Origin: Lentilactobacillus kosonis
GTDB taxonomy: Bacteria; Bacillota; Bacilli; Lactobacillales; Lactobacillaceae
Direction of reading: 5' to 3'
Length of the DNA: 64,000 nucleotides
Assembly (NCBI RefSeq): GCF_003864335.1
Contig: NZ_BEXA01000005.1
Coordinates: 1 to 64,000 of the forward strand
Shown here: piece after piece, positions 29,184 through 38,212 of the stretch
Position numbering within the stretch: the stretch's first letter is position 1
Layout of the letters: each line of letters opens with the position of its first letter
Translations under genes and position numbers: made by a program
The notes under the pieces: generated by a model
What the model was told of the DNA's origin: nothing
Databases searched by the model: none
Seen by the model: the letters and a program-made list of their open reading frames with translations, nothing else

Positions 29184-30032
29184 TCAATCAATTGATTTTC
29201 TAATTGCTTGAGCTTCACTAAATACTTGATGAATGCGTTGTTCATCACGTTGTGCAATTGCCGTTTTCATTTTCATCAATTCATCCGTAAATTGAGTTAA
29301 TTGTTCTAAAATAACAGTGTGATTACTATCCATAATTGCGGTCCACATATCCGGATCAGCCGCAGCAATTCTGGTCGTATCCCGAAAGCCGCCTGCGACT
29401 AATTTGGCATCAATATCTGTGCTATTAATAGTCTGTAAGGCAGATAACGCTAACGTTGAAGCGATTATATGCGGTACGTGGCTAGCGGCCCCGACAAATA
29501 GATCGTGGTCATTTTCAGTGACAATTTGCCAATTCGCATCTGCTTTACCAAGTAATCGTTGAATCGTCTTCACTCCTGCATGGTCAGTGGTTGTCGGAAT
29601 CAAAAAGTAAGCTGCGCCAGCAAATAAGTTGTCTCTACCTGAACGAGCCCCAGTTAAATGAGAACCTGCCATTGGGTGACCACCAACAAATGTAATCCGG
29701 CGTGCAACTAATGAATGTGCAACCATCATGATTTCAGATTTAGTGCTGCCAACATCGCTCACAATCACATGGTCTTTAAGATTCAATGTTCCTAATTGCT
29801 TAATCTGACGTTTGATAACATCCACCGGTCCGCACAGGAAAATAATATCGGCCGTTTCGGCTCCAGCTATAAATGTGGTTAATTCATCTACATACTTTTC
29901 CCTAATCAAAAATTCACCATTTGCTAGATCTGGGTCATATCCCAAAATTTTAACGTGTTGACCGCTTCGCTTAATATTACGCGCTAATGAACTACCAATC
30001 ATTCCCAGTCCACTTATAAACACAGATTCCAT
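29184..30032 (-). CDS. tyrA: Prephenate dehydrogenase
   Basis: A 282-residue monofunctional TyrA that oxidises and decarboxylates prephenate to 4-hydroxyphenylpyruvate for tyrosine. It shows the fold GLGMIGSSLAR, SDVGSTK, GGHPMAGSHLTGA and FVGAASHVPH. No C-terminal ACT domain, so feedback control by tyrosine would need another route, such as the operon leader. ATG at 30032 follows AGGGG. Confidence 0.9.
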   Translation of the reverse strand: MESVFISGLGMIGSSLARNIKRSGQHVKILGYDPDLANGEFLIREKYVDELTTFIAGAETADIIFLCGPVDVIKRQIKQLGTLNLKDHVIVSDVGSTKSEIMMVAHSLVARRITFVGGHPMAGSHLTGARSGRDNLFAGAAYFLIPTTTDHAGVKTIQRLLGKADANWQIVTENDHDLFVGAASHVPHIIASTLALSALQTINSTDIDAKLVAGGFRDTTRIAAADPDMWTAIMDSNHTVILEQLTQFTDELMKMKTAIAQRDEQRIHQVFSEAQAIRKSID

Positions 30033-30049
30033 ACAAACCACCCCTTAAC

Positions 30050-31335
30050 TTAAATTAATGAATCTAGATCCGTGAAAAAATTTGGATATGAAATCGAAAC
30101 TGACTCTTCACCCGTTAAAGTTAGTGGCTGATCAACTAATAGGCCAGCTATCGCTAATGTCATACCAATTCGATGATCACCATGGCTATTTACCTGAACG
30201 TCTACTGGTCGCCAATCTTTGCTTCCCGTTATAACAAAACCATCTGCTTGTTCGGTAATTTGAATCCCTAATTTTTTAAATTCTTGAGTAACCGCTGCGA
30301 TGCGGTCAGTTTCTTTAATCCGTAATTCCTCAGCTCCCGAAATTTGGCTGGTACCGTTTGCTCGCGCACATAACAATGCAATGATTGGTAATTCGTCAAT
30401 TAATGCTGGAATTTCATCGGCTTGAATGTTTGTTGCTGATAATTCTGAAGTGCTAATGATCATGTCTGCAAATGGTTCACCATCGTCATGCTGATGTTCA
30501 AGATCAATTTTCCCACCCATACGTTGAATCACTTTCAAAATGCCTGACCTAGTCACATTAATACCGACTTTATGCAACCTTACCCGTGAGTTGGGTACCA
30601 TCAATGCTGCAGCAATAAAAAACGCTGCTGAGGAGATATCCCCTGGAACGGTTAACTCGATTCCAGTCAATTTTGGTTGCGGCTTTACCTGAATTGTCAG
30701 CTGGTCATCGCTGGTAGTAACTTCGCCGCCAAATGCATTCAGCATTGTTTCGGTATGATTTCTCGTTGGTAAGACTTCTTTAATTGTTGATGGTTCTTCA
30801 GCTTGTAATGCAGCTAAAATCAGTGCGCTTTTACTTGTGCTGAGGCTACCTGCATTTGGTAATTTATCCCATGTAATTGTTGTCCCATAATTGAAACTGG
30901 TAAGTGCCCCGAAGTAGTTTGGATATTTGCCCCCATGGTCATTAATGGTTCACTAACTCGTTTCATTGGTCGCTTTGATAATGATTCATCACCAATTAAT
31001 TGAGTGGTAAAGCATTGACCACTTAATAAGCCCATGATCAATCTGGTAGTAGTTCCAGAATTTCCCATTTCTAATTCTTCAACGGCAGGTTGTAAGCCAC
31101 GGAAGCCTACGCCGCGTACGATCACTTGATCACCATTAAAATCAATCTTGACCCCTAGATTTTTAAAGGCATTCACGGTTGATAAACAATCATCTGAAAA
31201 TAAGAAATGATTGATAACAGTTATTCCCTGACTAATTGAGCCTAGCATCACTGCCCGATGGGAAATACTCTTATCACCAGGAACCATAACGGATCCATGT
31301 AAACCGGTTTGTGGTGCTAACGTTAGTGTTTTCAT
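30050..31335 (-). CDS. aroA: EPSP synthase (frameshifted)
   Basis: 428 residues after adding one A near 30823 (GTAAAAGCGCAC). It joins shikimate 3-phosphate and PEP. Conserved elements: VPGDKSISHRAVMLG, GNSGTTTRL, the SKRPM loop, ELRIKETDRI and GDHRIGMTLA. The break lies exactly at ASAQVKSALILAAL, a conserved stretch, and the restored length matches the family, so it is probably a sequence error. Confidence 0.9.
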
Positions 31336-31349
31336 TCTGAAGCTCCTAA

Positions 31350-32516
31350 TTAAAAGTTTTTAAATTCTTTGCGATACTCACTAATTTGTGTTTGTAGTCG
31401 CTGTAAGTTACTACCATCAAATGTATCAGTGATTGCTTTAACTAATTCAATTGCCACCACACTCTCAACCACGATTGAGGCTGGGACGATTGCTGTCGTA
31501 TCCGAGCGTTCAACGTTGGCTTTCATCGTTTCCTTAGTGGCAATATCCACACTTTGCAATGCCTTGTATAAAGTGGGAATTGGCTTCATGGCCGCCTTAA
31601 TGACCATTGGCATCCCATTAGTCATTCCCCCCTCAAATCCACCTAAGTGATCAGTTAGCCGACCAAATCCGTCATCTGCTTGCCAGTCAATTTCATCCAT
31701 TACATCACTTCCAAGACTGGCTGCTGCGTCAAACCCGTCACCAATTTCAACTCCTTTAATCGCGTTAACCCCCATCACAGCTGCGGCCATTTTGGCATCT
31801 AGTTTAGTATCCCAACTAATGTAGCTACCTAACCCCGCAGGAACATTCGTTGCAACGACCCTAACAACGCCCCCTAATGTGTTACCATCTCGCTTAGTTT
31901 GATCAATTAAATCATGAATTGGCTGTACCTGATCTTGATCAATAATTCTTAAATCATTTTGAGTAATTGCTTTTTCAATCTTTTCAACATCTAAGTTTCG
32001 ATGCGAATTAGCTGCCACCGATCCAACTTGATCAACATGACCAACAATTTGAATATCTAGCTGGTCAAGCAGTTGTTTACAAATCGCACCGATGGCCACT
32101 CTAATCGCAGTTTCTCGAGCTGATGAGCGTTCCAATACATTTCGCAAATCGTGATGTCCATATTTCATCCCGCCAACTAAATCCGCATGACCAGGACGAG
32201 GTCGATTTACCTGTCTCAATGTATTTTCGGGAGTTTCTGGACTGGTTGGATTCATGATGTCACTCCAGTGAGCGTGATCCCGATTCTTAACCACCAGTGC
32301 AATCGGTGACCCTAACGTTTTACCATGGCGAACCCCGCCAACGATTTCGACTACATCATGTTCAATTTTTTGACGGTTTCCTCGACCATAACCGCCTTGT
32401 CTAGCAGCTAGCATTTGATTAATACCATCAACATTGATTTGTATTCCGGCTGGAATGCCTTCGATAATTCCGGTCAATTGTGGTCCATGAGATTCTCCTG
32501 CTGTTAAGTAGTTCAT
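31350..32516 (-). CDS. aroC: Chorismate synthase
   Basis: An intact 388-residue FMN-dependent enzyme forming chorismate from EPSP. Signatures: GESHGPQL at the start, RQGGYGRG, the RPGHADLVGGMKYGH block and ERSSARETA. Its start overlaps the chorismate mutase stop by four bases (ATGA), showing translational coupling. Confidence 0.97.
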   Translation of the reverse strand: MNYLTAGESHGPQLTGIIEGIPAGIQINVDGINQMLAARQGGYGRGNRQKIEHDVVEIVGGVRHGKTLGSPIALVVKNRDHAHWSDIMNPTSPETPENTLRQVNRPRPGHADLVGGMKYGHHDLRNVLERSSARETAIRVAIGAICKQLLDQLDIQIVGHVDQVGSVAANSHRNLDVEKIEKAITQNDLRIIDQDQVQPIHDLIDQTKRDGNTLGGVVRVVATNVPAGLGSYISWDTKLDAKMAAAVMGVNAIKGVEIGDGFDAAASLGSDVMDEIDWQADDGFGRLTDHLGGFEGGMTNGMPMVIKAAMKPIPTLYKALQSVDIATKETMKANVERSDTTAIVPASIVVESVVAIELVKAITDTFDGSNLQRLQTQISEYRKEFKNF

Positions 32517-32800
32517 TTGCTTACCTCCGCTTGGTGTAATAAGTTTCGTTGCTGTTGCTTTGATTTATCCATAATGACCTGGAAGATATCAGCAATCGCA
32601 TTTACCATTACTGGATTATCGATTGCATTAGTCGCCTTATTAATCACCTTTAATTCTCGGTTTGTATCCAATACTGGTTCCCCAGTTTCTTCTTTTACCG
32701 CCGCAACCAATTCAGTAAGTAAAAAACGTTGGTTTAATAAATCTGATAATTGATGATCAACCAGATCAATTTGAGTTCTTAGTTGTTCTAATTCTGTCAT
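32513..32800 (-). CDS. Chorismate mutase, AroQ type
   Basis: A 95-residue all-helical protein, the size of free-standing AroQ chorismate mutases. Active-site pattern: Arg and Asp in LRTQIDLVDHQL, the LLNQRFLLTELVAAVK helix and VMDKSKQQQ near the end. It converts chorismate to prephenate, the substrate of TyrA in the same operon. No prephenate dehydratase is fused or adjacent. Confidence 0.85.
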   Translation of the reverse strand: MTELEQLRTQIDLVDHQLSDLLNQRFLLTELVAAVKEETGEPVLDTNRELKVINKATNAIDNPVMVNAIADIFQVIMDKSKQQQRNLLHQAEVSK

Positions 32801-32812
32801 TTAAAGTTCCTC

Positions 32813-34039
32813 CTACTTATTTTTGTCTGAATTAACATTTATCACTGCGGTTGGTACCGCTCCTTGATTGGACTTACCTTGAGCGCTGAGAATCGTGATT
32901 AACGCTAGGATTGCGCCTACAATTCCGATTAGCACATCAAAATTAATTACAGATTGAATATTACTGTTAGCTAACTTGCCAGTAATAATTGGAATCGTGA
33001 ATGTCGCAATACTTCCAAAGGTCATGTACAATCCAGTAATAATTCCTTTATGCACAGGAAACATTTTTAGCAGTAGATTCAAAGCGACTTGTAGCACCCC
33101 GCCGACTGCCGTGAAGCCAAAGATTCCTGCTGCAACTGCCATTAAGAACTGATTGGTTAATGTGCCAATTGAGAATAGTGCTAGCAATGAAATCAACGTT
33201 GAACAAAGTAAGACTTTTTCTTCAGCCACCCCGATTTTTAAAATAACGAACGTGGCAATTACCCCTGCAATAGACCCAATGCTGTAAAGCGAAAGCAATC
33301 CATGAGCCATGATTAGCGAAAGTCCTAATTTACGTTGGGCAAACACGGTGATCCACTGGGTAAATAAAATCATAATTGCCATCGAGGTATAACCATACAT
33401 TGACAAAGCCACGGCTGAAATTAACTTTCTAATACCGTGAAGCTGATTGTCAGTTTGCTCAGCCGATATCGTCTCAACACTAACATCGGGAAACTTAACC
33501 GACCACATAAGCCACAAGTTGATAATCAATAACCCACAGGGAAGAATAAATGACCAACCAAACCATAACTTATTGGTTTCAAGTGTCGCAACGATTAATG
33601 GTAAGATGAACTCGCCCAATGACATAAATGCTTTAATAAAAACATTAGATGCTCCAGCGTTACCACCCATTTCAATAAATGTTGGATAAGTTCCGGCATC
33701 AAAGGCTGAGTTAGCGACTCCTGCTAAAATAGCTAACCCGTATGCCATAACCAAGTTAGTTGTGAATGGCATCCCAATGAAGAATACTAAGTAACTCATC
33801 ATTCCCAGCATCACCATCCGCTTACGACCAAATCGATCGGACAGGTATCCAAATAAGAAATATGCAATTAACTTACCAATTCCAATCCCAGAAATTACGT
33901 ATGAGACCGTTGCAATTGGTACATGCCAGAATTTTCCTAATGACTGCATGTTTTGCGTTAAGATGATTAACCCAATTCCATGAATTATGTAGTTGATATA
34001 TAAAATTAGTGATAATTTTTTTCTTAATGTTGGTTCCAT
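32813..34039 (-). CDS. MFS transporter heading the aromatic operon
   Basis: A 408-residue major facilitator with about 12 membrane segments and the loop motif GYLSDRFGRKRM between helices 2 and 3. It is the first structural gene after the aromatic leader, 12 bases before chorismate mutase. This suggests that it moves an aromatic compound or precursor (shikimate, quinate, or an aromatic amino acid). Early pathway genes (aroF, aroB, aroD) are absent here, so precursor import is an attractive but unproven role. Confidence 0.75.
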   Translation of the reverse strand: MEPTLRKKLSLILYINYIIHGIGLIILTQNMQSLGKFWHVPIATVSYVISGIGIGKLIAYFLFGYLSDRFGRKRMVMLGMMSYLVFFIGMPFTTNLVMAYGLAILAGVANSAFDAGTYPTFIEMGGNAGASNVFIKAFMSLGEFILPLIVATLETNKLWFGWSFILPCGLLIINLWLMWSVKFPDVSVETISAEQTDNQLHGIRKLISAVALSMYGYTSMAIMILFTQWITVFAQRKLGLSLIMAHGLLSLYSIGSIAGVIATFVILKIGVAEEKVLLCSTLISLLALFSIGTLTNQFLMAVAAGIFGFTAVGGVLQVALNLLLKMFPVHKGIITGLYMTFGSIATFTIPIITGKLANSNIQSVINFDVLIGIVGAILALITILSAQGKSNQGAVPTAVINVNSDKNK

Positions 34040-34061
34040 TTAATTCACTCCTTAAAATAAT

Positions 34062-34170
34062 AAAAAAAGGACCAGCTAGAAAATCTAGCTGGTCCTTGTC
34101 TTTTTTGAAAACTCTAAAGACTAAAACACTAATTCCAGCTAGACTCATCGCCTAGCTGGTCAACCATCAT
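34062..34170 (-). promoter_or_regulatory. Attenuator-like RNA structure of the aromatic operon
   Basis: In transcript order four 8-base segments alternate: CCAGCTAG (34152-34159), CTAGCTGG (34135-34142), CCAGCTAG (34085-34092), CTAGCTGG (34072-34079). Segments 3 and 4 form a strong terminator AAGGACCAGCTAGA / TCTAGCTGGTCCTT with seven T; 1 with 2, or 2 with 3, are alternatives. The structure directly precedes the operon's first ribosome binding site. Confidence 0.8.
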
Positions 34171-34173
34171 CGG

Positions 34174-34284
34174 TTAAACTCTGCTTAGACGTGAACGCAT
34201 GTGCGTCCACGCAAAAGCAGACGCTATCTCAGTAAATAGATAGCTATAATAAAACGCATTTACTTGATGATTAGTTAGTGTCAT
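34174..34284 (-). CDS. Aromatic-rich leader peptide
   Basis: A 36-codon frame with AAAGGAAG nine bases before its ATG. Residues 11-17 read FYYSYLF, and F24 and W26 follow, so 7 of 36 residues are aromatic. The stop lies 14 bases before the first attenuator segment. Such a peptide is expected to make ribosomes stall when charged tRNA-Phe or tRNA-Tyr is short. Two further hairpins overlap the coding part (GCTATC / GATAGC and CTGCTT / AAGCAG), so the exact switching scheme differs from the simple trp model and needs folding. Confidence 0.8.
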   Translation of the reverse strand: MTLTNHQVNAFYYSYLFTEIASAFAWTHMRSRLSRV

Positions 34285-34320
34285 AGTTTTCGGCTTCCTT
34301 TCGTTTTTTATGTTGAATCT

Positions 34321-34349
34321 ATTAAAACAATTAACTTATCGGTTGTCAA
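34321..34349 (-). promoter_or_regulatory. Promoter of the aromatic operon
   Basis: TTGACA, 17-base spacer, TTTAAT; start of transcription would fall about 25-30 bases before the leader peptide. Confidence 0.75.
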
Positions 34350-34450
34350 CACTCATTTCAATTTAATTCAATTTTAATCAAAAGCGAATCAACATATTTA
34401 CTAAAAAAATAAGGTACCAGCCAAATAATAGCAGTACCTTAACCAATTCA

Positions 34451-35212
34451 TTATTTAATTTCTTCGAGTCCTTGGCGTTTCCGGCCTTTATTGAACCATG
34501 GACTGACAGTAAATGCCAAGACATCATTAACCACATATACTGCTGAGTTAACTGCCATAGCCAACGTTGCGTCACCTTGGCTAAACGTAATCCCCCAAAG
34601 AATTAGTTGGAAGATTCCTGAGAACAACCACCAGAAATATTGATTACTGTAACGCATGAAGCACATGATTCCTGCAGTTAAGCTAACCGAGAAGCTCAAT
34701 GCATCAACATATGGTCGCGGATCGTTAGTTAAGTGACCAATTAGCCAGCCAGAAATGGCATACACGGCTAGTGTTCCAACAATGGCAATCATCCATTGCT
34801 TAGCCCCAATTTTCGAATGTTATGAACAGTATCATCATTCCATGACTTAACCGATAAGAGGATCGGTAAATCAAGGGTTGCAATATACGCCAATTGTTCA
34901 AACATTGATAGGTAATTTTTGGCGGTCCAACCCGCATATATAAAGCAGATTGATGATAAAATTCCTAGCCATCCGTTAACAGCTTTGGCAGCACTAATTG
35001 ATAAAATACACAATACGCCTAATGTTGTTCCAATAAAGGTTATAAATGCCAATGGTGTAATGGGATTAGAGACTAACGTCATAATTTGAAGCCCCATTGA
35101 AAACCAAAAAAACGTAATAATTTTGTTGGGGCCAACCCTTAACCTGGTTAACTAACCACTTAAAGTACGTAATTAAATTATGTCGTTCGTTTGTTGATAC
35201 TGAATTATCCAA
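34451..35212 (-). CDS. pnuC: PnuC-family nicotinamide riboside transporter (two frameshifts)
   Basis: About 253 residues and seven membrane segments after correction. PnuC marks: FKWLVNQVKGW near the N-terminus, NGWLGILSSICFIYAGW, and the C-terminal NSAVYVVNDVLAF. Breaks near 35132 (one C too many in GGCCCCAAC) and 34810 (one G short in TTGGGGCTAAG). Starts at a TTG behind GGAG. It takes up nicotinamide riboside for NAD synthesis. Two palindromic operators precede it. Confidence 0.85.
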
Positions 35213-35252
35213 AATTTTCCACTCCCAATAATTAGTTGGGCTGCAGCCTTAA

Positions 35253-35320
35253 TACTATATATAGCGTCATATTTAAAAAACAACACTATATATAGTATAT
35301 CCGGATTGACTTAAAGTCAA
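35253..35320 (-). promoter_or_regulatory. pnuC promoter with two palindromic operators
   Basis: Minus strand TTGACT (35315-35320), 17 bases, TACTAT (35292-35297). The -10 is inside ACTATATATAGT (35285-35296); a second copy ACTATATATAG is at 35254-35264, 31 bases away, three helical turns. This looks like cooperative binding by an unidentified repressor. Confidence 0.65.
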
Positions 35321-35390
35321 TCACTGGTTGTGAACAATTTAGTTATATAGTTTTAAAACAACTTATTAATACTACCAGTAAACCTAGTAA

Positions 35391-35420
35391 ATAAGCCAGC
35401 TAAATTTTAGCTGGCTTGTC
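35391..35420 (-). terminator. Terminator of the EAL/glycosyltransferase operon
   Basis: AAGCCAGCTAAA / TTTAGCTGGCTT hairpin 20 bases past the last gene; moderate T tract. Confidence 0.7.
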
Positions 35421-35440
35421 ATTTATTAACTTTTTAATTA

Positions 35441-36709
35441 CTATTCACGTTTGGGACTTGTCCATGTGCCACTACCCCGACCTAGAATTGTCTTAACAGC
35501 CCCTTTAAATGTCCAAACTAGACTTAACGGATTGATAATCCAATACACCATCGTATAGAGTGGCGCAAATAACCAATATTTTATTTTAGCGCCATTAAAA
35601 TCAAGAATCAATGCGGTTAATAATTGCATACCTCCTGCTAAGGATTCACTAGTAATCATTACAAATGAATAGATGATGTAACGTAAAATGCCCTCATAGT
35701 TGCCAGTCATTAACAATGAGATAATTATGCCTACCAGAATTAATGTAGAGATAACAAAGAAAAACGACCAAACAATTGAAAGGGTTGAATCTATAAACAT
35801 TGTAAATTGATACTTATTTTTAATCGGATGATTGATGAACGCCATAATATTTGTTAACCACACTTCAGTACCACCCTTTGCCCATCGACTACGTTGACGG
35901 AATAACTCACCAAATTTTTCTGGCACTGTCATATTAAACATAATTTCTGGAGCAAACTTTGGCACAGTTCCTTTTAAATGTTGGTCCCAGGCAATACTAA
36001 TATCCTCGGTGGCTCGATCTTGGCGAAAACCTCCCACCTCAAAAAGGGCCGCTTTCTTGTACATTGTATTAGCTCCACTATAAGCGTACATCGAATTATT
36101 AATTGCACTTTGACTTCGCTTAATAATGCCAACAATACTCGAGAATTCAACTGTTTGCGATTTGCCCAAAATTGTTGTGCGATTTTGAACATCCATATTA
36201 GCTGTAACTGCAGCTGTATTAATGTCTGAATCATGGGTAAAGTAGTCCATATACTTTTTTAGGGCATCTGGTTCGGGTAACGTGTCAGCGTCATTACTTA
36301 AAATATACTCACCTTGGGCAAAGAACATACCCACATTAAAAGCGTGAGCCTTTCCCTTATTCGCATCAATTCGAATTACCCGTAAATTAGCATACTTAGT
36401 TTGTAACTGAGCCAAAATTGTGGGAGTTGCATCCGTCGAGCCGTCATCCATAACTAATATTTCATAGTTTTCGTAGTTCAATTTATTAAATAAATAGTCA
36501 AGTGTGCTGGCAATCATGACCTCTTCATTATGTGCTGGAATCATTATCGTAATTAGCGGCTCAGCAATTTCTTCATCAGGTATCGCCTCAAGGTTTTCTC
36601 GATTGAAAATCCGATACATTATGGCACCCCAGAACCAAAAAAAGGCTCCTAATACTGGATAGAGTGACAACAATAATACCATCCACTGTAAAAACCCCAT
36701 ATATCCCAT
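35441..36709 (-). CDS. Processive family 2 glycosyltransferase, PgaC/BcsA-like
   Basis: A 422-residue membrane enzyme. N-terminal membrane helix, then the GT-A domain with MDDGSTDATP, DADTLPEPDAL (DXD), the TED motif in ATEDISIAWD and QRSRWAKGG (Q-x-x-RW), all hallmarks of processive beta-glycan synthases. Three or four C-terminal membrane helices form the translocation channel. It likely makes an exopolysaccharide such as poly-N-acetylglucosamine or a cellulose-like glucan. Two bases after the two-TM gene; the EAL protein upstream suggests nucleotide second-messenger control. Confidence 0.85.
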   Translation of the reverse strand: MGYMGFLQWMVLLLSLYPVLGAFFWFWGAIMYRIFNRENLEAIPDEEIAEPLITIMIPAHNEEVMIASTLDYLFNKLNYENYEILVMDDGSTDATPTILAQLQTKYANLRVIRIDANKGKAHAFNVGMFFAQGEYILSNDADTLPEPDALKKYMDYFTHDSDINTAAVTANMDVQNRTTILGKSQTVEFSSIVGIIKRSQSAINNSMYAYSGANTMYKKAALFEVGGFRQDRATEDISIAWDQHLKGTVPKFAPEIMFNMTVPEKFGELFRQRSRWAKGGTEVWLTNIMAFINHPIKNKYQFTMFIDSTLSIVWSFFFVISTLILVGIIISLLMTGNYEGILRYIIYSFVMITSESLAGGMQLLTALILDFNGAKIKYWLFAPLYTMVYWIINPLSLVWTFKGAVKTILGRGSGTWTSPKRE

Positions 36710-36711
36710 AT

Positions 36712-37233
36712 CTAATCTTCCTTATCTTCATTATCGATTTCCTTAACTAAATCGAGTAATTTACCATTTTCAATATTTAACTCTTCCGGGATAACTAGGG
36801 TCCTAACCTTGTATCGATATTCTTGTTCACCATACTTCTCAGTCGCAAATGCTTCCATTCTATTAATAATGACCTCTCGCTTAATGGGATCAAAGTTTGG
36901 CCAATTATTCAGATAATGTTTACTACGCTCTTGCTGAATGATTGCCATTGAAATTGAAAATCCACCAATGATCACAAATGAAAATACCAAGATAATCATC
37001 AAAAATATCCCGAACGAAACCACATCATCTAATCGAAGATCAATTCCAACAATTTTAAGGTGTTGCTTTGTAAACACGATGGATACGAAGGTGACTGGAA
37101 TAACAACACCAATCCAACCCAGTAGGGCAATTAAGATCTGCTTGGATTTTAATCCCCAATGCCCCCGTTCAAAAAATTCATCAGTGTAGTTGCTTTGATC
37201 ACCACGTTGCCCATTTTTTTTAGTCATTTGCAT
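36712..37233 (-). CDS. Two-TM protein of the exopolysaccharide operon
   Basis: A 173-residue protein with two membrane helices (about residues 35-55 and 75-100) and a charged cytoplasmic tail. Size order, topology and position next to a PgaC-like synthase recall PgaD/IcaD accessory subunits, but I see no sequence motif proving it. The start is at an ATG after AAGGTGG. Sits between the EAL and glycosyltransferase genes with gaps of 9 and 2 bases. Confidence 0.6.
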   Translation of the reverse strand: MQMTKKNGQRGDQSNYTDEFFERGHWGLKSKQILIALLGWIGVVIPVTFVSIVFTKQHLKIVGIDLRLDDVVSFGIFLMIILVFSFVIIGGFSISMAIIQQERSKHYLNNWPNFDPIKREVIINRMEAFATEKYGEQEYRYKVRTLVIPEELNIENGKLLDLVKEIDNEDKED

Positions 37234-37242
37234 GTCACCACC

Positions 37243-38030
37243 TTATTCTTGAATCTCCATTGGCTTACCAGTGTAATACCCTTGGACATAATTAATGCCC
37301 AGTTGTTTAGCTAAGCCATAATCAGCGTCAGTTTCCACTTTAGCAAGCACTACCACAATCCCGTGCTCTTTAGCAAAGGTAACCCATGAACCTAGGTTCA
37401 CATCTAACCACTCATGAGGTTCTGTTTTTCGATATTCATCCATAGAACACTTAATATAATCTATTGACTCAACCAACTCATTTAACTTATTAAAATCCTT
37501 AGTAGTTGTGCCAACTGAATCAACACTAAATCTGGCCCCAAGTGATCTAGCCAATCTGATTCGTTCTAATACCGCTTTTTCTCGCCAGCCTTCTATACTA
37601 GCTAATTCAGTTTCGATTACTAACTGATGGTCTTGATTAATACTAATGACTGATTTAATAAATGGCTCGAAGCTGGGATTTAACAACTGTTCTGTGGATA
37701 GATTAATTGCCACATCCTGTCCATTAGGAATTGACTTTATGGCTTCTTTCATTAACGCTAAAAATTGCTTTAACGTTAATAAATTAGGTCGCCATGGGAC
37801 CTGCCATTGGCCTTCATCATTCATCTCTCGCAACAACAATTCATATCCCAACAGATTGGATTCATTATCAAACTGGGGTTGGCCAAAAACTTTAAATTTC
37901 CATGCGGTCCCGTCCTTCTTTGACGGTCATAGTTTCTTGAATAACCAATATATGCTATCGTTACGGCACCAAAAAACGCCAAAATAATAATGGTTGCGGT
38001 AACTAATTTATTAATAAACATTGTAAACAA
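37243..38030 (-). CDS. Membrane-anchored degenerate EAL-domain protein (frameshifted)
   Basis: 262 residues after adding one A near 37916 (GTCAAAGAAGG). One N-terminal membrane helix and then an EAL domain: GYELLLRE, INLS, IKCSMD, AKVET and VQGYYTGKP are recognisable. The DDFG-type motif reads VDSVG, so the second Asp is lost, and the ITE region is shifted (IETELA). A c-di-GMP binding rather than hydrolysing role is likely. TTG start after AGTAGG. Heads the exopolysaccharide operon. Confidence 0.75.
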
Positions 38031-38068
38031 TTTAATAACCTACTTAATATGGATTCTAAAAGCTAATA

Positions 38069-38098
38069 ATTATACTAATTAAGATAACTATAAGTCAA
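38069..38098 (-). promoter_or_regulatory. Promoter of the EAL/glycosyltransferase operon
   Basis: TTGACT, 18-base spacer, TATAAT on the minus strand. Confidence 0.7.
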
Positions 38099-38212
38099 CT
38101 CAACCAAATTTGAATTAATTGTGGTTATACTCCCCACTGAAGAGCAAATAATACCCCCAAAATATTAAAATTAGTTATAATTTGGATAGATTTATAAAGG
38201 GGGATTTTAAAT

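Noticed and set aside
34062-34284. T-box leader for the aromatic operon
   Set aside because: No TGGNACC/T-box sequence precedes the terminator; a coding leader with aromatic codons is present instead.
36938-37189. Plus-strand 83-codon frame inside the two-TM gene
   Set aside because: It is antisense to a well-supported operon gene, with no ribosome binding site or family resemblance.
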